Assembly (NCBI RefSeq): GCF_030268065.1
Contig: NZ_BSDD01000001.1
Location: forward strand, 558,001 to 622,000
Origin: Geothrix rubra
GTDB taxonomy: Bacteria; Acidobacteriota; Holophagae; Holophagales; Holophagaceae
Length of the DNA: 64,000 nucleotides
Direction of reading: 5' to 3'
Shown: positions 1 to 8,540 of the stretch, piece by piece
Numbering within the stretch: position 1 is the stretch's first letter
Layout: every line of letters begins with the position of its first letter
The notes under the pieces: generated by a model
The model's database searches: none
What the model saw: the letters and a program-made list of their open reading frames with translations, nothing else
What the model was told of the DNA's origin: nothing
Made by a program: the position numbers and the translations under genes

Positions 1-284
1 TGGCGGATCATGTCCTTGTCCACGTTCTCGATGACCAGGGGCTCCTGCATGTCCTGGTGGGCGTCGAGCACCACCATGGCCGTCATGAGCTTGGTGATGG
101 AGGCGATGGGCATGATGGCCTCGGCCTGCTTCTCCACCAGGGTCTGGCCGGTCTGCTGATCCAGGACCAGGGCGGCGGCGGACCTCAGCATCAGGCGGGA
201 GGGCCGGGGGGCGCCTCCGCGGAGGGGCAGGAGCCCCTGGAGGGTGAGGAGTCCGAGGATCGCCAGGCCGTGGTTCAGCTTCAT
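1..284 (-). CDS. D-alanyl-D-alanine carboxypeptidase (peptidase S11), N-terminal part
   Basis: Penicillin-binding D,D-carboxypeptidase that would trim the terminal D-Ala of peptidoglycan stem peptides in the periplasm. The visible 94 residues begin with a short basic/hydrophobic leader (about residues 1-20, a probable signal peptide) and contain the nucleophile motif S62-I-T-K65 followed by LMTA, as in the S11 family. The rest, including the SxN and KTG motifs, lies beyond the left edge. Start is the ATG at 284. It is the last gene of a long minus-strand run, 69 bp after the UbiA gene. PBP7/PbpG and DacA subtypes cannot be separated from this fragment. Confidence 0.85.
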   Translation of the reverse strand, partial: MKLNHGLAILGLLTLQGLLPLRGGAPRPSRLMLRSAAALVLDQQTGQTLVEKQAEAIMPIASITKLMTAMVVLDAHQDMQEPLVIENVDKDMIR

Positions 285-353
285 GCGTGCTCCGGGACCG
301 GTGGGGTCCGATCGTCTTTCCACTGTATCGGAATAAATCGCCCGCTGTTTAGC

Positions 354-1253
354 TCAAATCCAAAGAAGGGCCAGGAGGCTCAGATCGGTGATGGCCCAGG
401 CCACCAGCCCCCGGTACATGCCGGCTTCGTGCTGGCTGTCCGTCCAGCGGCGCCAGCGGGCCAGCCAGGGCAGGATCACCGCCAGCCAGGCGCCGAGGGA
501 GAGGAGCAGGGGGACGGGGTTGCGCTTCAGGAGAATCACCGCCCAGGCGAACCACAGGTGGGCCAGCACCATGGTGCCGAGGGCCAGCACGAGGCTCTGG
601 CCGACCCCGACCCGGATGACCAGGGTGCGGTCACCCCGGCGCCCGTCCTCGGCCACCTGGTAGATCTGGGTCATGGGATAGAGCGTGGCGAACAGGAAGG
701 CGAAACCCACCGAGGCGGCCACGATGGACGGACTGAAGGGCCGGCCGGTGACCGCCCAGCCGGCCAGGGGCGTGAGCAGTCCGAATCCGATGCAGTTGAT
801 GAGGAGGTCCCAGCCCGCCCTGGCCTTCAGGCGGACCGGGGGCGCGGAATAGAGCACGCTCATCGCCACGCAGGCCAGGTTGATCCAGAAGAACGGCCGG
901 GGGAGCAGCCAGCCCAGGACGACCGCGGCCGCCAGGAGCACGGAGGAGAAGGCCAGCAGGTGTCGGGGCGGTTTCGGGGGCGACTTCAGGTAGCCGATGT
1001 CGCCCTCGTCCTGGTCGAAGGCGCTGTTGATGGCGAGGGTGCCCCCGTTCAGCAGCGCCACGAAGACGAACCAGCCCAGGAGCGCACTCCGGACCGGCAG
1101 GGCGGCCCAGCCCGCCGCCAGGAGGGTGCCCAGGAGGAAGTGGGCCGTCATGATGGGCCATTCCAGGGGGCGGAGATGCAGCAGGTAGGCGAGCGCCTTC
1201 GGGCCCAGGAGGCGCTCGAAGGCCCTGCGGAGGACGAACCGGGGCTGGGTCAT
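354..1253 (-). CDS. UbiA-family prenyltransferase
   Basis: Integral membrane prenyltransferase of 299 residues that would join an isoprenyl diphosphate to an aromatic or other acceptor. The two Mg-diphosphate binding motifs are visible: N76-x3-D80-x4-D85 in the first half and D203-x4-D208 followed by RTL in the second, separated by several hydrophobic helices as in UbiA/MenA/DGGGP-synthase proteins. The substrate cannot be told from the sequence. It starts 3 bp after the stop of the DUF116 gene, so the two are surely cotranscribed. That pairing and the Mla genes upstream suggest a lipid or quinone role, which is inference. Confidence 0.85.
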   Translation of the reverse strand: MTQPRFVLRRAFERLLGPKALAYLLHLRPLEWPIMTAHFLLGTLLAAGWAALPVRSALLGWFVFVALLNGGTLAINSAFDQDEGDIGYLKSPPKPPRHLLAFSSVLLAAAVVLGWLLPRPFFWINLACVAMSVLYSAPPVRLKARAGWDLLINCIGFGLLTPLAGWAVTGRPFSPSIVAASVGFAFLFATLYPMTQIYQVAEDGRRGDRTLVIRVGVGQSLVLALGTMVLAHLWFAWAVILLKRNPVPLLLSLGAWLAVILPWLARWRRWTDSQHEAGMYRGLVAWAITDLSLLALLWI

Positions 1254-1256
1254 GGT

Positions 1257-2039
1257 TCAGGCCTCCCGGACCAGGGGCTGCACCTTCGCCGGGGGGACCG
1301 CCGGCTGGACCAGGGCCTCCATGGCCGCCATCAGGTGGGGGACGCTGAAATCCGTGTCCACGCACATGCCGTGGGGCAGGGCGAGCGGGATGACGTAGGA
1401 AGGGGTCTCCGGCAGCTTGATGAGGCCCTTGAGGAGGCGGTCCGTGCAGCTCACGGCCACGATGAGATCCGGCCGGTACTCCCGGGCCTCCCGGTAGGCC
1501 TTGTGGCTGCGGTTGGTGATCCGCCCTTCCCACCGGCCGGCGATGGCGGCGTTCATGTAGTCGCCCACGGCGCACTTCCCGCAGTCGTAGCAGGCCTGCA
1601 GGTCGTCGAGGATCCCGGCCTTGCAGCGGGCCATCTGGATGCAATGGGGCAGCAGGATGAGGGCCCGGCGCGCCTTGCGGTCCCGGAAGGCTTCCCGCAC
1701 GCGGTGGTTGTGCCAGGCGCAGAAGGAGAGGATCCAGGCGTCCTCCTGCCCCAGCCAACGGGCCAGAGGGCGCAGGGTGAGGGCCCAGAGGCCATCCCAG
1801 CGCATGATCGCAGGGCGGCTGCGCAGGTAGGCTCCACCCGAAAGGAAGGTGGGCCAGGCCACGGCGATGCCGGCCACGCAGGCGAGCATCCACCAGCCGC
1901 GGCCGTCGAAGTGGAAGGCGGCGGCGAGGAGGGCCACCACCGCTATCGCCAGAGGGGTTCCCCGGCGCACGGCGAGGAACAGGCCGTACCGCTCCCGGGG
2001 CAGGGCCCCCGGTGCGGGCAGCACCCTGGGGTCCGTCAC
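1257..2039 (-). CDS. DUF116 domain protein
   Basis: A 260-residue protein with two hydrophobic segments near the N-terminus (about residues 28-42 and 48-66) and a cytoplasmic domain of the DUF116 type. Five cysteines cluster at C133, C139, C150, C153 and C156 (the CYDCGKC motif), with another in the VSC motif further on, suggesting an Fe-S cluster or other metal site. No activity is established for the family as far as I know. The start is a GTG at 2039 that overlaps the TGA of mlaD (GTGA), so it is translationally coupled to the Mla genes and sits 3 bp before the prenyltransferase. Confidence 0.8.
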   Translation of the reverse strand: MTDPRVLPAPGALPRERYGLFLAVRRGTPLAIAVVALLAAAFHFDGRGWWMLACVAGIAVAWPTFLSGGAYLRSRPAIMRWDGLWALTLRPLARWLGQEDAWILSFCAWHNHRVREAFRDRKARRALILLPHCIQMARCKAGILDDLQACYDCGKCAVGDYMNAAIAGRWEGRITNRSHKAYREAREYRPDLIVAVSCTDRLLKGLIKLPETPSYVIPLALPHGMCVDTDFSVPHLMAAMEALVQPAVPPAKVQPLVREA

Positions 2040-3502
2040 TTCGAGGCTCCCGCCAGCCCGATGATCTTCTTTAGGTCCTCATCGCGCCAGCGCAGGCCCC
2101 CGCCGACGAAGAAGGTCCGGAGATCCTTGTTGGCGATGTCCTGGACGCCCGTCTGGATGTAGGCGCCCTTCCAGAACTGGTAGCTGGCGGTGAAGCGGTA
2201 GCGGGGATTGGGCTTGTCGTCCCGCTTGGAGAAGTCGTAGCCCAGCACGCCGAAGCGCAGCTTGTCGTTGTCCAGCGTCCGGAACTCAACGCCGCCGCCG
2301 CCCTTGCCCTCCACGATGCCCGCGGAGAAGACCGCCGGCCCGAGGCGCTTGGCGAACTGGGCGGAAACGGTGAAGGTCTGGTCGGTGGTGACCGACCGGG
2401 TCTTCTCCAGCACGCTGGTCGGCAGGCCGGTGACGGGATCGAGGGTGGTGACGGTGCGCACGCTCTCGTTGATCTTGCCGTCCGGGGTGGAGGCGAAGCC
2501 CAGCGCGTACCAGTAGTCGGGTCGAGGGGCGATCTCCAGGCCCAGGCCCACGCGGCTGTCGCTGCGCTTGGTCCACTGGGCGGCATTCATGTCCAGGCGG
2601 AAGTCCATCTTGGTGAGGCCGCCCAGCAGGTTGTTCACGTTGTCCACGGCCTCGTTGATCTTCTTGATGGTCGTGTCGTCGTTCAGCAGCTTGCCCACGG
2701 TGCCTTCGCCGTGGTTGATGCGGTCGGTGAGCACCTTCAGGTTGTCGGCGGTGCCCTGGAAGCTCTGGGCCAGCTTGCGGACATCCCCCACGACGCCCTT
2801 CAGCTCCGGCCGGTTCTCCTCCAGGATGGCATTCAGGTTCTTCCCGACCGATTCGAACTGCTGCGCCAGCTTGGGCAGCTTGTCCCGCAGGTCGGCGCTG
2901 ATGGCCTCCACGTTGGCCATGGTGTTGTTGATGGCGCCGTGGTTCTCCTGCGCCATGGATCGGAATTCCGCCGTGAGGACACGGATGTTGTCCACGATCT
3001 CGTCCAGCTTCTGGCGTCCCTGCTCGCCACCGATGGACTCGTTCAGGGCCTGCGTGACGCCCTTCACGTTCTTGCCGATGTCCGCCAGGGTCTCCATCAG
3101 GTTGTCGAGGCTCACGCCGGCCTTGCTGGGAATGGGCTTGCCTTCGGGGAACGGACCCTTCTGCTGATGCCCTGGATCCAGGTCGATGAACTTCTCGCCC
3201 AGGATGCCGATGGAACCCAGCGACACGGTGGCGTCGCCGTAGACCCCCAGGTCCCGGGAGAGGGCCAGGACGACCTTGGCCCGGCCGCCGTCCAGGGTGA
3301 TGCCCTGGACCTCGCCCACCTTCACGCCGGCCACCAGCACCTTGCTCTGCGGTGTCAGGCCGGCCACCTGATCGAAATAGGTGAATCGCTCCGTGCGATT
3401 GTTCTTGCCGCCGATCTCGAGCTTCTCGGTGCGGAAGATCAAGAACCCCACCACGGCGATGGCCGCGGTGAAGAAGATGCCGACGCGGGTTTCGAGCTTC
3501 AT
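2036..3502 (-). CDS. mlaD: MlaD/MCE-family lipid transport protein with long C-terminal extension
   Basis: Substrate-binding MCE component of an Mla-type phospholipid ABC transporter, anchored in the inner membrane and facing the periplasm. The 488 residues show one N-terminal transmembrane helix (about 6-22), one MCE domain (about 37-115), a long helical region (about 120-300) expected to form a needle or coiled coil, and a C-terminal stretch of about 190 residues rich in alternating hydrophobic/aromatic residues (RVGLGLEIAPRPDYWYALGF, RYRFTASYQFW) that looks like beta strands. E. coli MlaD is less than half this length. It starts at ATG 3502 and overlaps the mlaF stop (ATGA), so coupling is tight. 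Confidence 0.88.
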   Translation of the reverse strand: MKLETRVGIFFTAAIAVVGFLIFRTEKLEIGGKNNRTERFTYFDQVAGLTPQSKVLVAGVKVGEVQGITLDGGRAKVVLALSRDLGVYGDATVSLGSIGILGEKFIDLDPGHQQKGPFPEGKPIPSKAGVSLDNLMETLADIGKNVKGVTQALNESIGGEQGRQKLDEIVDNIRVLTAEFRSMAQENHGAINNTMANVEAISADLRDKLPKLAQQFESVGKNLNAILEENRPELKGVVGDVRKLAQSFQGTADNLKVLTDRINHGEGTVGKLLNDDTTIKKINEAVDNVNNLLGGLTKMDFRLDMNAAQWTKRSDSRVGLGLEIAPRPDYWYALGFASTPDGKINESVRTVTTLDPVTGLPTSVLEKTRSVTTDQTFTVSAQFAKRLGPAVFSAGIVEGKGGGGVEFRTLDNDKLRFGVLGYDFSKRDDKPNPRYRFTASYQFWKGAYIQTGVQDIANKDLRTFFVGGGLRWRDEDLKKIIGLAGASK

Positions 3503-4290
3503 GCGTGAGCCTCCTTGGCCTTGCGCTTGGGGGGCGGCGGATCCTGGAGGAAGGGACCGTCCGCGTCGCCCCGGAGGAACTGCTGGACCACGGGATTGGG
3601 GTTGACCTTGAATTCTGCCGGCGTCTGGCAGGCGATGCACTCGCCCCGGAAGAGCAGGGCGATCCGGTCGGCGATTTCGAAGGCGGACTTGAGGTCGTGG
3701 GTGATGGTGATGGTGGTGACGCCGAGTTCGTGCTTCAGGTCCAGGATCACGCGGCCGATCACGTCCGTCATGACGGGATCGAGCCCGGTGGTGGGCTCGT
3801 CGAAGAGGAGGATCTTGGGCTTCAGGGCGATGGCGCGGGCAAACCCCACACGCCGCTTCATGCCCCCGGAGAGCTCGGCGGGCTTGAGCTGCTCGGTGCC
3901 CTTCATGCCCACGAGGGACAGGCACTCCTCCACCCGGGCCTGGACTTCCGCTTCGGTGATCTCGAGGTGCCGCCGCAGCCCGAAGGCCACGTTCTCGAAG
4001 ACCGTCATGGAATCGAAGAGGGCCGCCATTTGGAAGCACATGCCGATGCTCTGGCGGACCTTGAACAGCTCCTCGCGGCGGAGCTGGGCGATGATCTTGC
4101 CTTCCACGGCGACATGCCCCGAATCGGGGGTGAGCAGGCCCATGATGTTGCGGAGGAGGACGGTCTTGCCCGTCCCCGACCCGCCCAGCACCACCAGGCT
4201 CTCGCCCTCCTCCACCTGCAGGTTCACGTTGGACAGCACGACCTTGGGCCCGAAGGCCTTGGAGAGGTTGACGACGTCGATCAGGGCCAC
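3499..4290 (-). CDS. mlaF: Mla-type ABC transporter ATP-binding protein
   Basis: Cytoplasmic ATPase of the Mla phospholipid transporter (263 residues). Walker A GGSGTGKT lies at about residues 36-43, the Q-loop glutamine at Q87, the signature LSGGM at 140-144, and Walker B ILLFDEP from 160. The order mlaE-mlaF-mlaD matches the family operon, with 7 bp separating mlaE and mlaF and a 4-bp overlap into mlaD. No mlaC or mlaB gene is next to it, so the periplasmic shuttle and the STAS subunit must be encoded elsewhere or be absent. Confidence 0.93.
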   Translation of the reverse strand: MALIDVVNLSKAFGPKVVLSNVNLQVEEGESLVVLGGSGTGKTVLLRNIMGLLTPDSGHVAVEGKIIAQLRREELFKVRQSIGMCFQMAALFDSMTVFENVAFGLRRHLEITEAEVQARVEECLSLVGMKGTEQLKPAELSGGMKRRVGFARAIALKPKILLFDEPTTGLDPVMTDVIGRVILDLKHELGVTTITITHDLKSAFEIADRIALLFRGECIACQTPAEFKVNPNPVVQQFLRGDADGPFLQDPPPPKRKAKEAHA

Positions 4291-4297
4291 GGCGCAC

Positions 4298-5074
4298 TCA
4301 GACCAGGAGCAGCTTGGTGAGGAAGAAGTCCGCGATGAGGATCCACAGGCTGCTCGTCACGACGCTGCTGGTGGGGGCGTTGCCCACGCCCTCGGCACCG
4401 CCCCGGGTCCGGTAGCCTTTCCAGCAGCCGACCAGGGCGATGATCATCCCGAACACGAAGGCCTTGGTGAGGGCGATGCGCACGTCCCGGAAGGCAAGCA
4501 GCTTGTAGAACTCGCCACCGTAGACGAAGGCGCTCTGGCCCTCGGCGCCCACCAGGATGAGGTAGCCGCCCCAGTAGCCGACGTAGATGGAGATGGCCGT
4601 CAGGAGGGGCACCACGAGGGCCGCGGCGATGAGGCGGGGCACGAAGAGGTAGTGGATGGGATCCGTGGCCAGGCATTCGAGTGCGTCGATCTGCTCGGTC
4701 ACCTGCATGGTGCCCAGCTCCGCCGCCATGGCGCTTCCGATCCGGCCCGAGAGCATGAGGCCCGTGATGACCGGTGCCAGCTCCCGGACGATGGCCAGTC
4801 CCTCCACCTGGGAGGCCAGGCCCTCGGCCTGGAACTGGCGGAAGCCGAATGCCAGCTGCACCGCGAAGACCATGCTCACCGCGAGGCTGGTGAGCACCAC
4901 CACGGGGATGGAATTCACGCCCACGGCCTGGAACTGGCGCATGAGGTTGGCGCCGTCGAAGGGGCGCTTGAAGATGGCGGCGAAGGCCCGGCCGGAGAGC
5001 ACGGCAAAGTCCCCGGCGGTTTCCATGGCCTGGAGGACGGTGCTGCCGACTTTGTCGAAGAGGGTGAGGACCAT
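4298..5074 (-). CDS. mlaE: Mla-type ABC transporter permease
   Basis: Inner-membrane permease of the MlaE family, 258 residues with five or so hydrophobic helices. The family signature region around GRIGSAMAAELGTMQVTEQI (about residues 122-141) is well conserved, including the ELGTM motif. It pairs with MlaF and MlaD immediately downstream to move phospholipid between inner and outer membrane. Start is the ATG at 5074, 21 bp after the stop of glmU, so it probably shares a transcript with that gene. Confidence 0.92.
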   Translation of the reverse strand: MVLTLFDKVGSTVLQAMETAGDFAVLSGRAFAAIFKRPFDGANLMRQFQAVGVNSIPVVVLTSLAVSMVFAVQLAFGFRQFQAEGLASQVEGLAIVRELAPVITGLMLSGRIGSAMAAELGTMQVTEQIDALECLATDPIHYLFVPRLIAAALVVPLLTAISIYVGYWGGYLILVGAEGQSAFVYGGEFYKLLAFRDVRIALTKAFVFGMIIALVGCWKGYRTRGGAEGVGNAPTSSVVTSSLWILIADFFLTKLLLV

Positions 5075-5095
5075 GGGCTCCGGGCGTCCAAAAGA

Positions 5096-6493
5096 CTAGC
5101 TTAACCGAGTCGCCTTCTTCTGCCGGGCGCGGACCAGGGAGGCTCCTCCCTCGCGGGAGGTCTGGGGCACGCGGCTCAGGGCCAGGGCGTCGGCCGGCAC
5201 GTCCTTCGTGATGGTGCTCCCGGCGCCGATGAGGGCCCCGTCGCCGATGGCCAGCGGAGCGACCAGCTGGGTGTCGGATCCGACGAACACGTTCCGGCCG
5301 ATGAGGGTGCGGTGCTTGTTCACGCCATCGTAGTTGCAGGTGATGACGCCGGCGCCGATGTTCGTCCCCTCGCCGATCTCCGTGTCGCCGAGATACGCGA
5401 GGTGGTTGGCCTTGGCGCCCCGCTGCAGCCGGGCCTTCTTGGTCTCCACGAAGTTGCCGACGTGCACCTCCGGTCCGAGGTCCGTCCCCTCCCGGAGCCG
5501 GGAGAAGGGACCGACCTTGGATCCGGCGCCGACGACGGCCTGCTCCACCACACAGTAGGGCCGGATCTGGACCCCGACCTCGATGCGGGAGTCGAGGATC
5601 ACGCTTCCCTGTCCCACCCGGCCGCCCTCGCCGATCACCACGTCGCCTTCCAGCCGGACGGAGGGTTCCAGGATCACGTCCCGGCCAAGGGCCACGCGGG
5701 GGCCCACCAGCGTGCTGTCGACCTGGAGGAAGGTCACGCCTTCGGCCATCCAGGCGGCGTTGATCCGGCGCTGGGCAGCGGACTGGAGGGCCGACTGGTC
5801 CATCCGCGAATTCATGCCGGCCAGTTCCTCGGGATCGCAGACCTGCACAGCCACAGCTAATTCCCTGGCCACGGCGGCGACGGCGTCCGTGAGGTAGAAC
5901 TCCTTCTGGGCGTTGTCGTTGGTGAGGCCCTGGAGCGCCCTGCGCAGCGGCCCCCACGGGAGGGCGTAGGCCCCGCCGTTCACCCGGCGGACGGCGCGCT
6001 GCTCGGCGTTGGCGTCCTTGGCCTCCACCAGGCCGGCCAGGCGGCCATCGGCATGCTGCAGCACCCGCCCGTAGGACCCGGGCTCGTCGAGGTCCATGGC
6101 GAGCAGCAGCGCCTCGGAGGCGCAGAGACGGGCCACGGTCGCAGGGGTGGTCAGGGGCACATCGCCGCAGAGGATGGCCACCCGCGTGGCAGCGAGACGA
6201 TCCAGCTCTGGGATGCAGACCTGCAGCGCATGGCCCGTGCCCAGGGGTTCCCCCTGGTCCACGGCGGTCACGGGGCAGGGGACGAGGCCCTGGGCCTGCC
6301 AGGCCTCCAGGGCGGCCAGCACCTCCGCCTTGCCGTGATGCACGACGACGACGGCGGCCTCGAGGCCCGGCGGAAGGGCGCGCAGCACCCACAGCAGGGA
6401 GGGATCTCCCAGGATGGGGTGAAGCACCTTCGGAAGACGCGACTTCATGCGCGTGCCAAGCCCCGCTGCCAGGATCACCGCCACTGTGGACAT
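5096..6493 (-). CDS. glmU: Bifunctional UDP-N-acetylglucosamine pyrophosphorylase / glucosamine-1-phosphate N-acetyltransferase
   Basis: Makes UDP-GlcNAc, precursor of peptidoglycan and LPS, in two steps in the cytoplasm. The N-terminal half carries the nucleotidyltransferase motif LAAGLGTRMKS and the downstream lysine of the LPKVLHP motif. The C-terminal half is a left-handed beta-helix with hexapeptide repeats and the acetyltransferase motif NYDGVNKHRT. Length is 465 residues, close to the family norm. I place the start at the ATG at 6493 because a strong GAGGAGG Shine-Dalgarno lies just upstream. A longer reading from a TTG at 6511 would put that ribosome site inside the gene. Confidence 0.95.
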   Translation of the reverse strand: MSTVAVILAAGLGTRMKSRLPKVLHPILGDPSLLWVLRALPPGLEAAVVVVHHGKAEVLAALEAWQAQGLVPCPVTAVDQGEPLGTGHALQVCIPELDRLAATRVAILCGDVPLTTPATVARLCASEALLLAMDLDEPGSYGRVLQHADGRLAGLVEAKDANAEQRAVRRVNGGAYALPWGPLRRALQGLTNDNAQKEFYLTDAVAAVARELAVAVQVCDPEELAGMNSRMDQSALQSAAQRRINAAWMAEGVTFLQVDSTLVGPRVALGRDVILEPSVRLEGDVVIGEGGRVGQGSVILDSRIEVGVQIRPYCVVEQAVVGAGSKVGPFSRLREGTDLGPEVHVGNFVETKKARLQRGAKANHLAYLGDTEIGEGTNIGAGVITCNYDGVNKHRTLIGRNVFVGSDTQLVAPLAIGDGALIGAGSTITKDVPADALALSRVPQTSREGGASLVRARQKKATRLS

Positions 6494-6533
6494 CGCGCCT
6501 CCTCGGTTCAAGCCTACAACAGGCCTGGGGCGC

Positions 6534-8516
6534 TCAAGCCGACCGGGGCCGCATCAGCGCCAGGAGGGCATGGAGCAGTTCCGCCTCGGGCAGGGGCTTC
6601 TCCACGAATCCGAGACGCCGCAGGCCGAGGCCGGAGGGATCCAGGGGGAGCACCTGGCCTTCGCCCATCACCAGGGTGGGAATGGGTTCCCGCTGGAATT
6701 TCCGCAGGGCTCCATGGAAGCGCTCCAGCTGGGTGGTCCGCTCCACCAGGAGGGCGTCGGGGGCCACAGCCTCGCGGCTCGTGCGGAGCAGGGCCGCCAG
6801 GTCCTCGAAGGCGACGGCCTCCCCGCCCCACCGTCGGATGAGGGCGGAGAGGGCCTCGCGGAGGAGGGGATCGCGGTCCACCACCCAGATCCGGCGACCC
6901 GTCAGCGCCCCCTCCGGAAGGGCGGAGGCGGCTGCCGCCTGGGGCAGGTAGACCCTGGGGAGCAACCCGCCGTGCGTGTCCTGCTCCAGGTCCAGGAGGC
7001 CGCGAACCCCCTGAACCTCCGCCCGCAGCCAACCCAGGCCCTGCAATTCCCGGGGCAGGCGCCCCCCTTCGCCGGCCGGCCGGGCGGAGAGCAGCGCCCA
7101 GGGGCGGCCCCCCAGGTCCACGGGCTCCAGGACGAGCCGGATCTCCCCCCGGGTCCGCTCGGCGGCATGGAGCAGCAGCAGCGTCGCAACCCGGCGGAGG
7201 GCCTCCCGTCCCAGCGCCAGCTGCACCGGCGCGACCTCGAGTGTGAGCCTGACGCTCGCGGGGAGCATGGTCCTGAAGAGGGGTTCCAGGGCGGCCAGGG
7301 CCGCGGCCCCATCCAGGGGCTCCGCCGGATCCTGGGGCCCCCCGGGCCCCAGGCGGCGGGCGGCTTCGCGGACCCGTGCCGCGGCTTCGCGGATCTCCCC
7401 GGCCGGTGCCTCAGCCAGCACCAGTTCAGCAGACGGGAGGAGGGCGGCCAGGGCATTGAGCGCCTGGCGGTGCTCCCCCTCGCCTCCCAGGGGCCGCAGG
7501 AACCCGCCTTCCGGCCGGAGGCTCAGGGTGCCTTCCCCCGGATCCGCGATCCACAGGAGCGCCATGCCCCGGTCGAAGGCCGTGGCCTCCAGCTGGACTT
7601 CGCGGAAAGCCCCGTCATCGCTGACCTGGGTGGCCGAGGCCGTGCCATGCCCCCGCTGGAGGAGCTGGGTCCGAAGGGCATCCCAGACGGGCGATTCCCC
7701 ACCCTGGAACAGGGCGTCCATGGCGTATCCGCGGAGCCGGTGCCGGGGGAGACCCACCAGGCGGGAGAAGGGGCCATTGGATTCCAGGACGCGCCCCTTC
7801 TCGTCCACCAGCCACTGGGCCTGGCGGGGGTCCAGCCCGAAGGCCAGACCCGGGGCCTCCGGCTCCCGGTGCTGGTCCAGGAGGGCCAGGGCCGTGCGGA
7901 GCCCCTGGCCCCGGCCCTCCACCCACGCCCCCTGGTCCTCCAGCCAGCGAAGCTGCTGGAGGGCGACGAGTCCCAGGAGCAGGCCGCCGACGAGGGCGGC
8001 GGGCCAGGGCAGACGGGGCGTGTCCGGAGGAAGCGCGGCCTGGGCCAGCGCGCCCAGACCCAGGGCGCCCGCCCCCACGAGGGGCATGCGCAGCTGCAGC
8101 AGGCGTCCCCGGGTCCAACGGTAGGCCAGGTCGGACAGCAGCAGCCAGAACAGGGCCTCCAGCGCGGCTCCGGCCCAGAACCGGGGGATGGTCCGCCAGG
8201 GCAGGCCCAGCCGCAGGAGGAGCAGGAGCTCGAACAGGGTGGCGCCGCCCACCCCCACGGCAAGGCGGCGGATCCCCTGCACCCCCTCCCGCTGGGCCTG
8301 GAGGAAGAGGGTGAAGCCGAAGAGGGCGGCCCCCAGGAGGCCCGTGGGGACGGGGTGGCCGGAGAGCCTGGGCCAGGGCAGGGCCAGGACCGCCAGGATG
8401 CCCCCGAGGAAGTACCCGTAGCTGAGCCCGACGCGCCCCTTCCACCGGAAGATCCAGAATCCCAGCCAGGGCGGCAGGGACAGCAGCAGGGCAGCGATCA
8501 GGTCCTGGAAGCCCAT
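6534..8516 (-). CDS. Membrane PAS / degenerate histidine-kinase / receiver-like protein
   Basis: A 660-residue signalling protein of hybrid sensor-kinase descent. It has about six or seven N-terminal membrane segments (residues 1-190), a PAS-like domain (about 205-310), a region matching a NtrB-type dimerisation/ATPase core (about 340-525), and a C-terminal receiver-like domain (about 535-655). The kinase part lacks a convincing H-box, and the N and G boxes are lost (LLLLHAAERT where the ATP-binding asparagine is expected). In the receiver the phospho-acceptor position reads LLVER, that is Glu instead of Asp, while the conserved lysine survives in FVEKP. It therefore looks like a pseudokinase with a permanently acidic receiver. 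It lies 25 bp after the aminotransferase gene. Confidence 0.6.
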   Translation of the reverse strand: MGFQDLIAALLLSLPPWLGFWIFRWKGRVGLSYGYFLGGILAVLALPWPRLSGHPVPTGLLGAALFGFTLFLQAQREGVQGIRRLAVGVGGATLFELLLLLRLGLPWRTIPRFWAGAALEALFWLLLSDLAYRWTRGRLLQLRMPLVGAGALGLGALAQAALPPDTPRLPWPAALVGGLLLGLVALQQLRWLEDQGAWVEGRGQGLRTALALLDQHREPEAPGLAFGLDPRQAQWLVDEKGRVLESNGPFSRLVGLPRHRLRGYAMDALFQGGESPVWDALRTQLLQRGHGTASATQVSDDGAFREVQLEATAFDRGMALLWIADPGEGTLSLRPEGGFLRPLGGEGEHRQALNALAALLPSAELVLAEAPAGEIREAAARVREAARRLGPGGPQDPAEPLDGAAALAALEPLFRTMLPASVRLTLEVAPVQLALGREALRRVATLLLLHAAERTRGEIRLVLEPVDLGGRPWALLSARPAGEGGRLPRELQGLGWLRAEVQGVRGLLDLEQDTHGGLLPRVYLPQAAAASALPEGALTGRRIWVVDRDPLLREALSALIRRWGGEAVAFEDLAALLRTSREAVAPDALLVERTTQLERFHGALRKFQREPIPTLVMGEGQVLPLDPSGLGLRRLGFVEKPLPEAELLHALLALMRPRSA

Positions 8517-8540
8517 GAGGGATCCTCGGGTGCTGGGGAT

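Noticed and set aside
57-2162. A 701-codon open frame on the plus strand
   Set aside because: It runs opposite to dacA, UbiA and DUF116 and has Gly/His/Gln-rich shadow composition typical of high-GC antisense frames.
2036-4297. A single 753-residue ABC protein reading through mlaF and mlaD
   Set aside because: The mlaF part is in another frame; the real mlaD starts at 3502 and mlaF has its own frame with full motifs.
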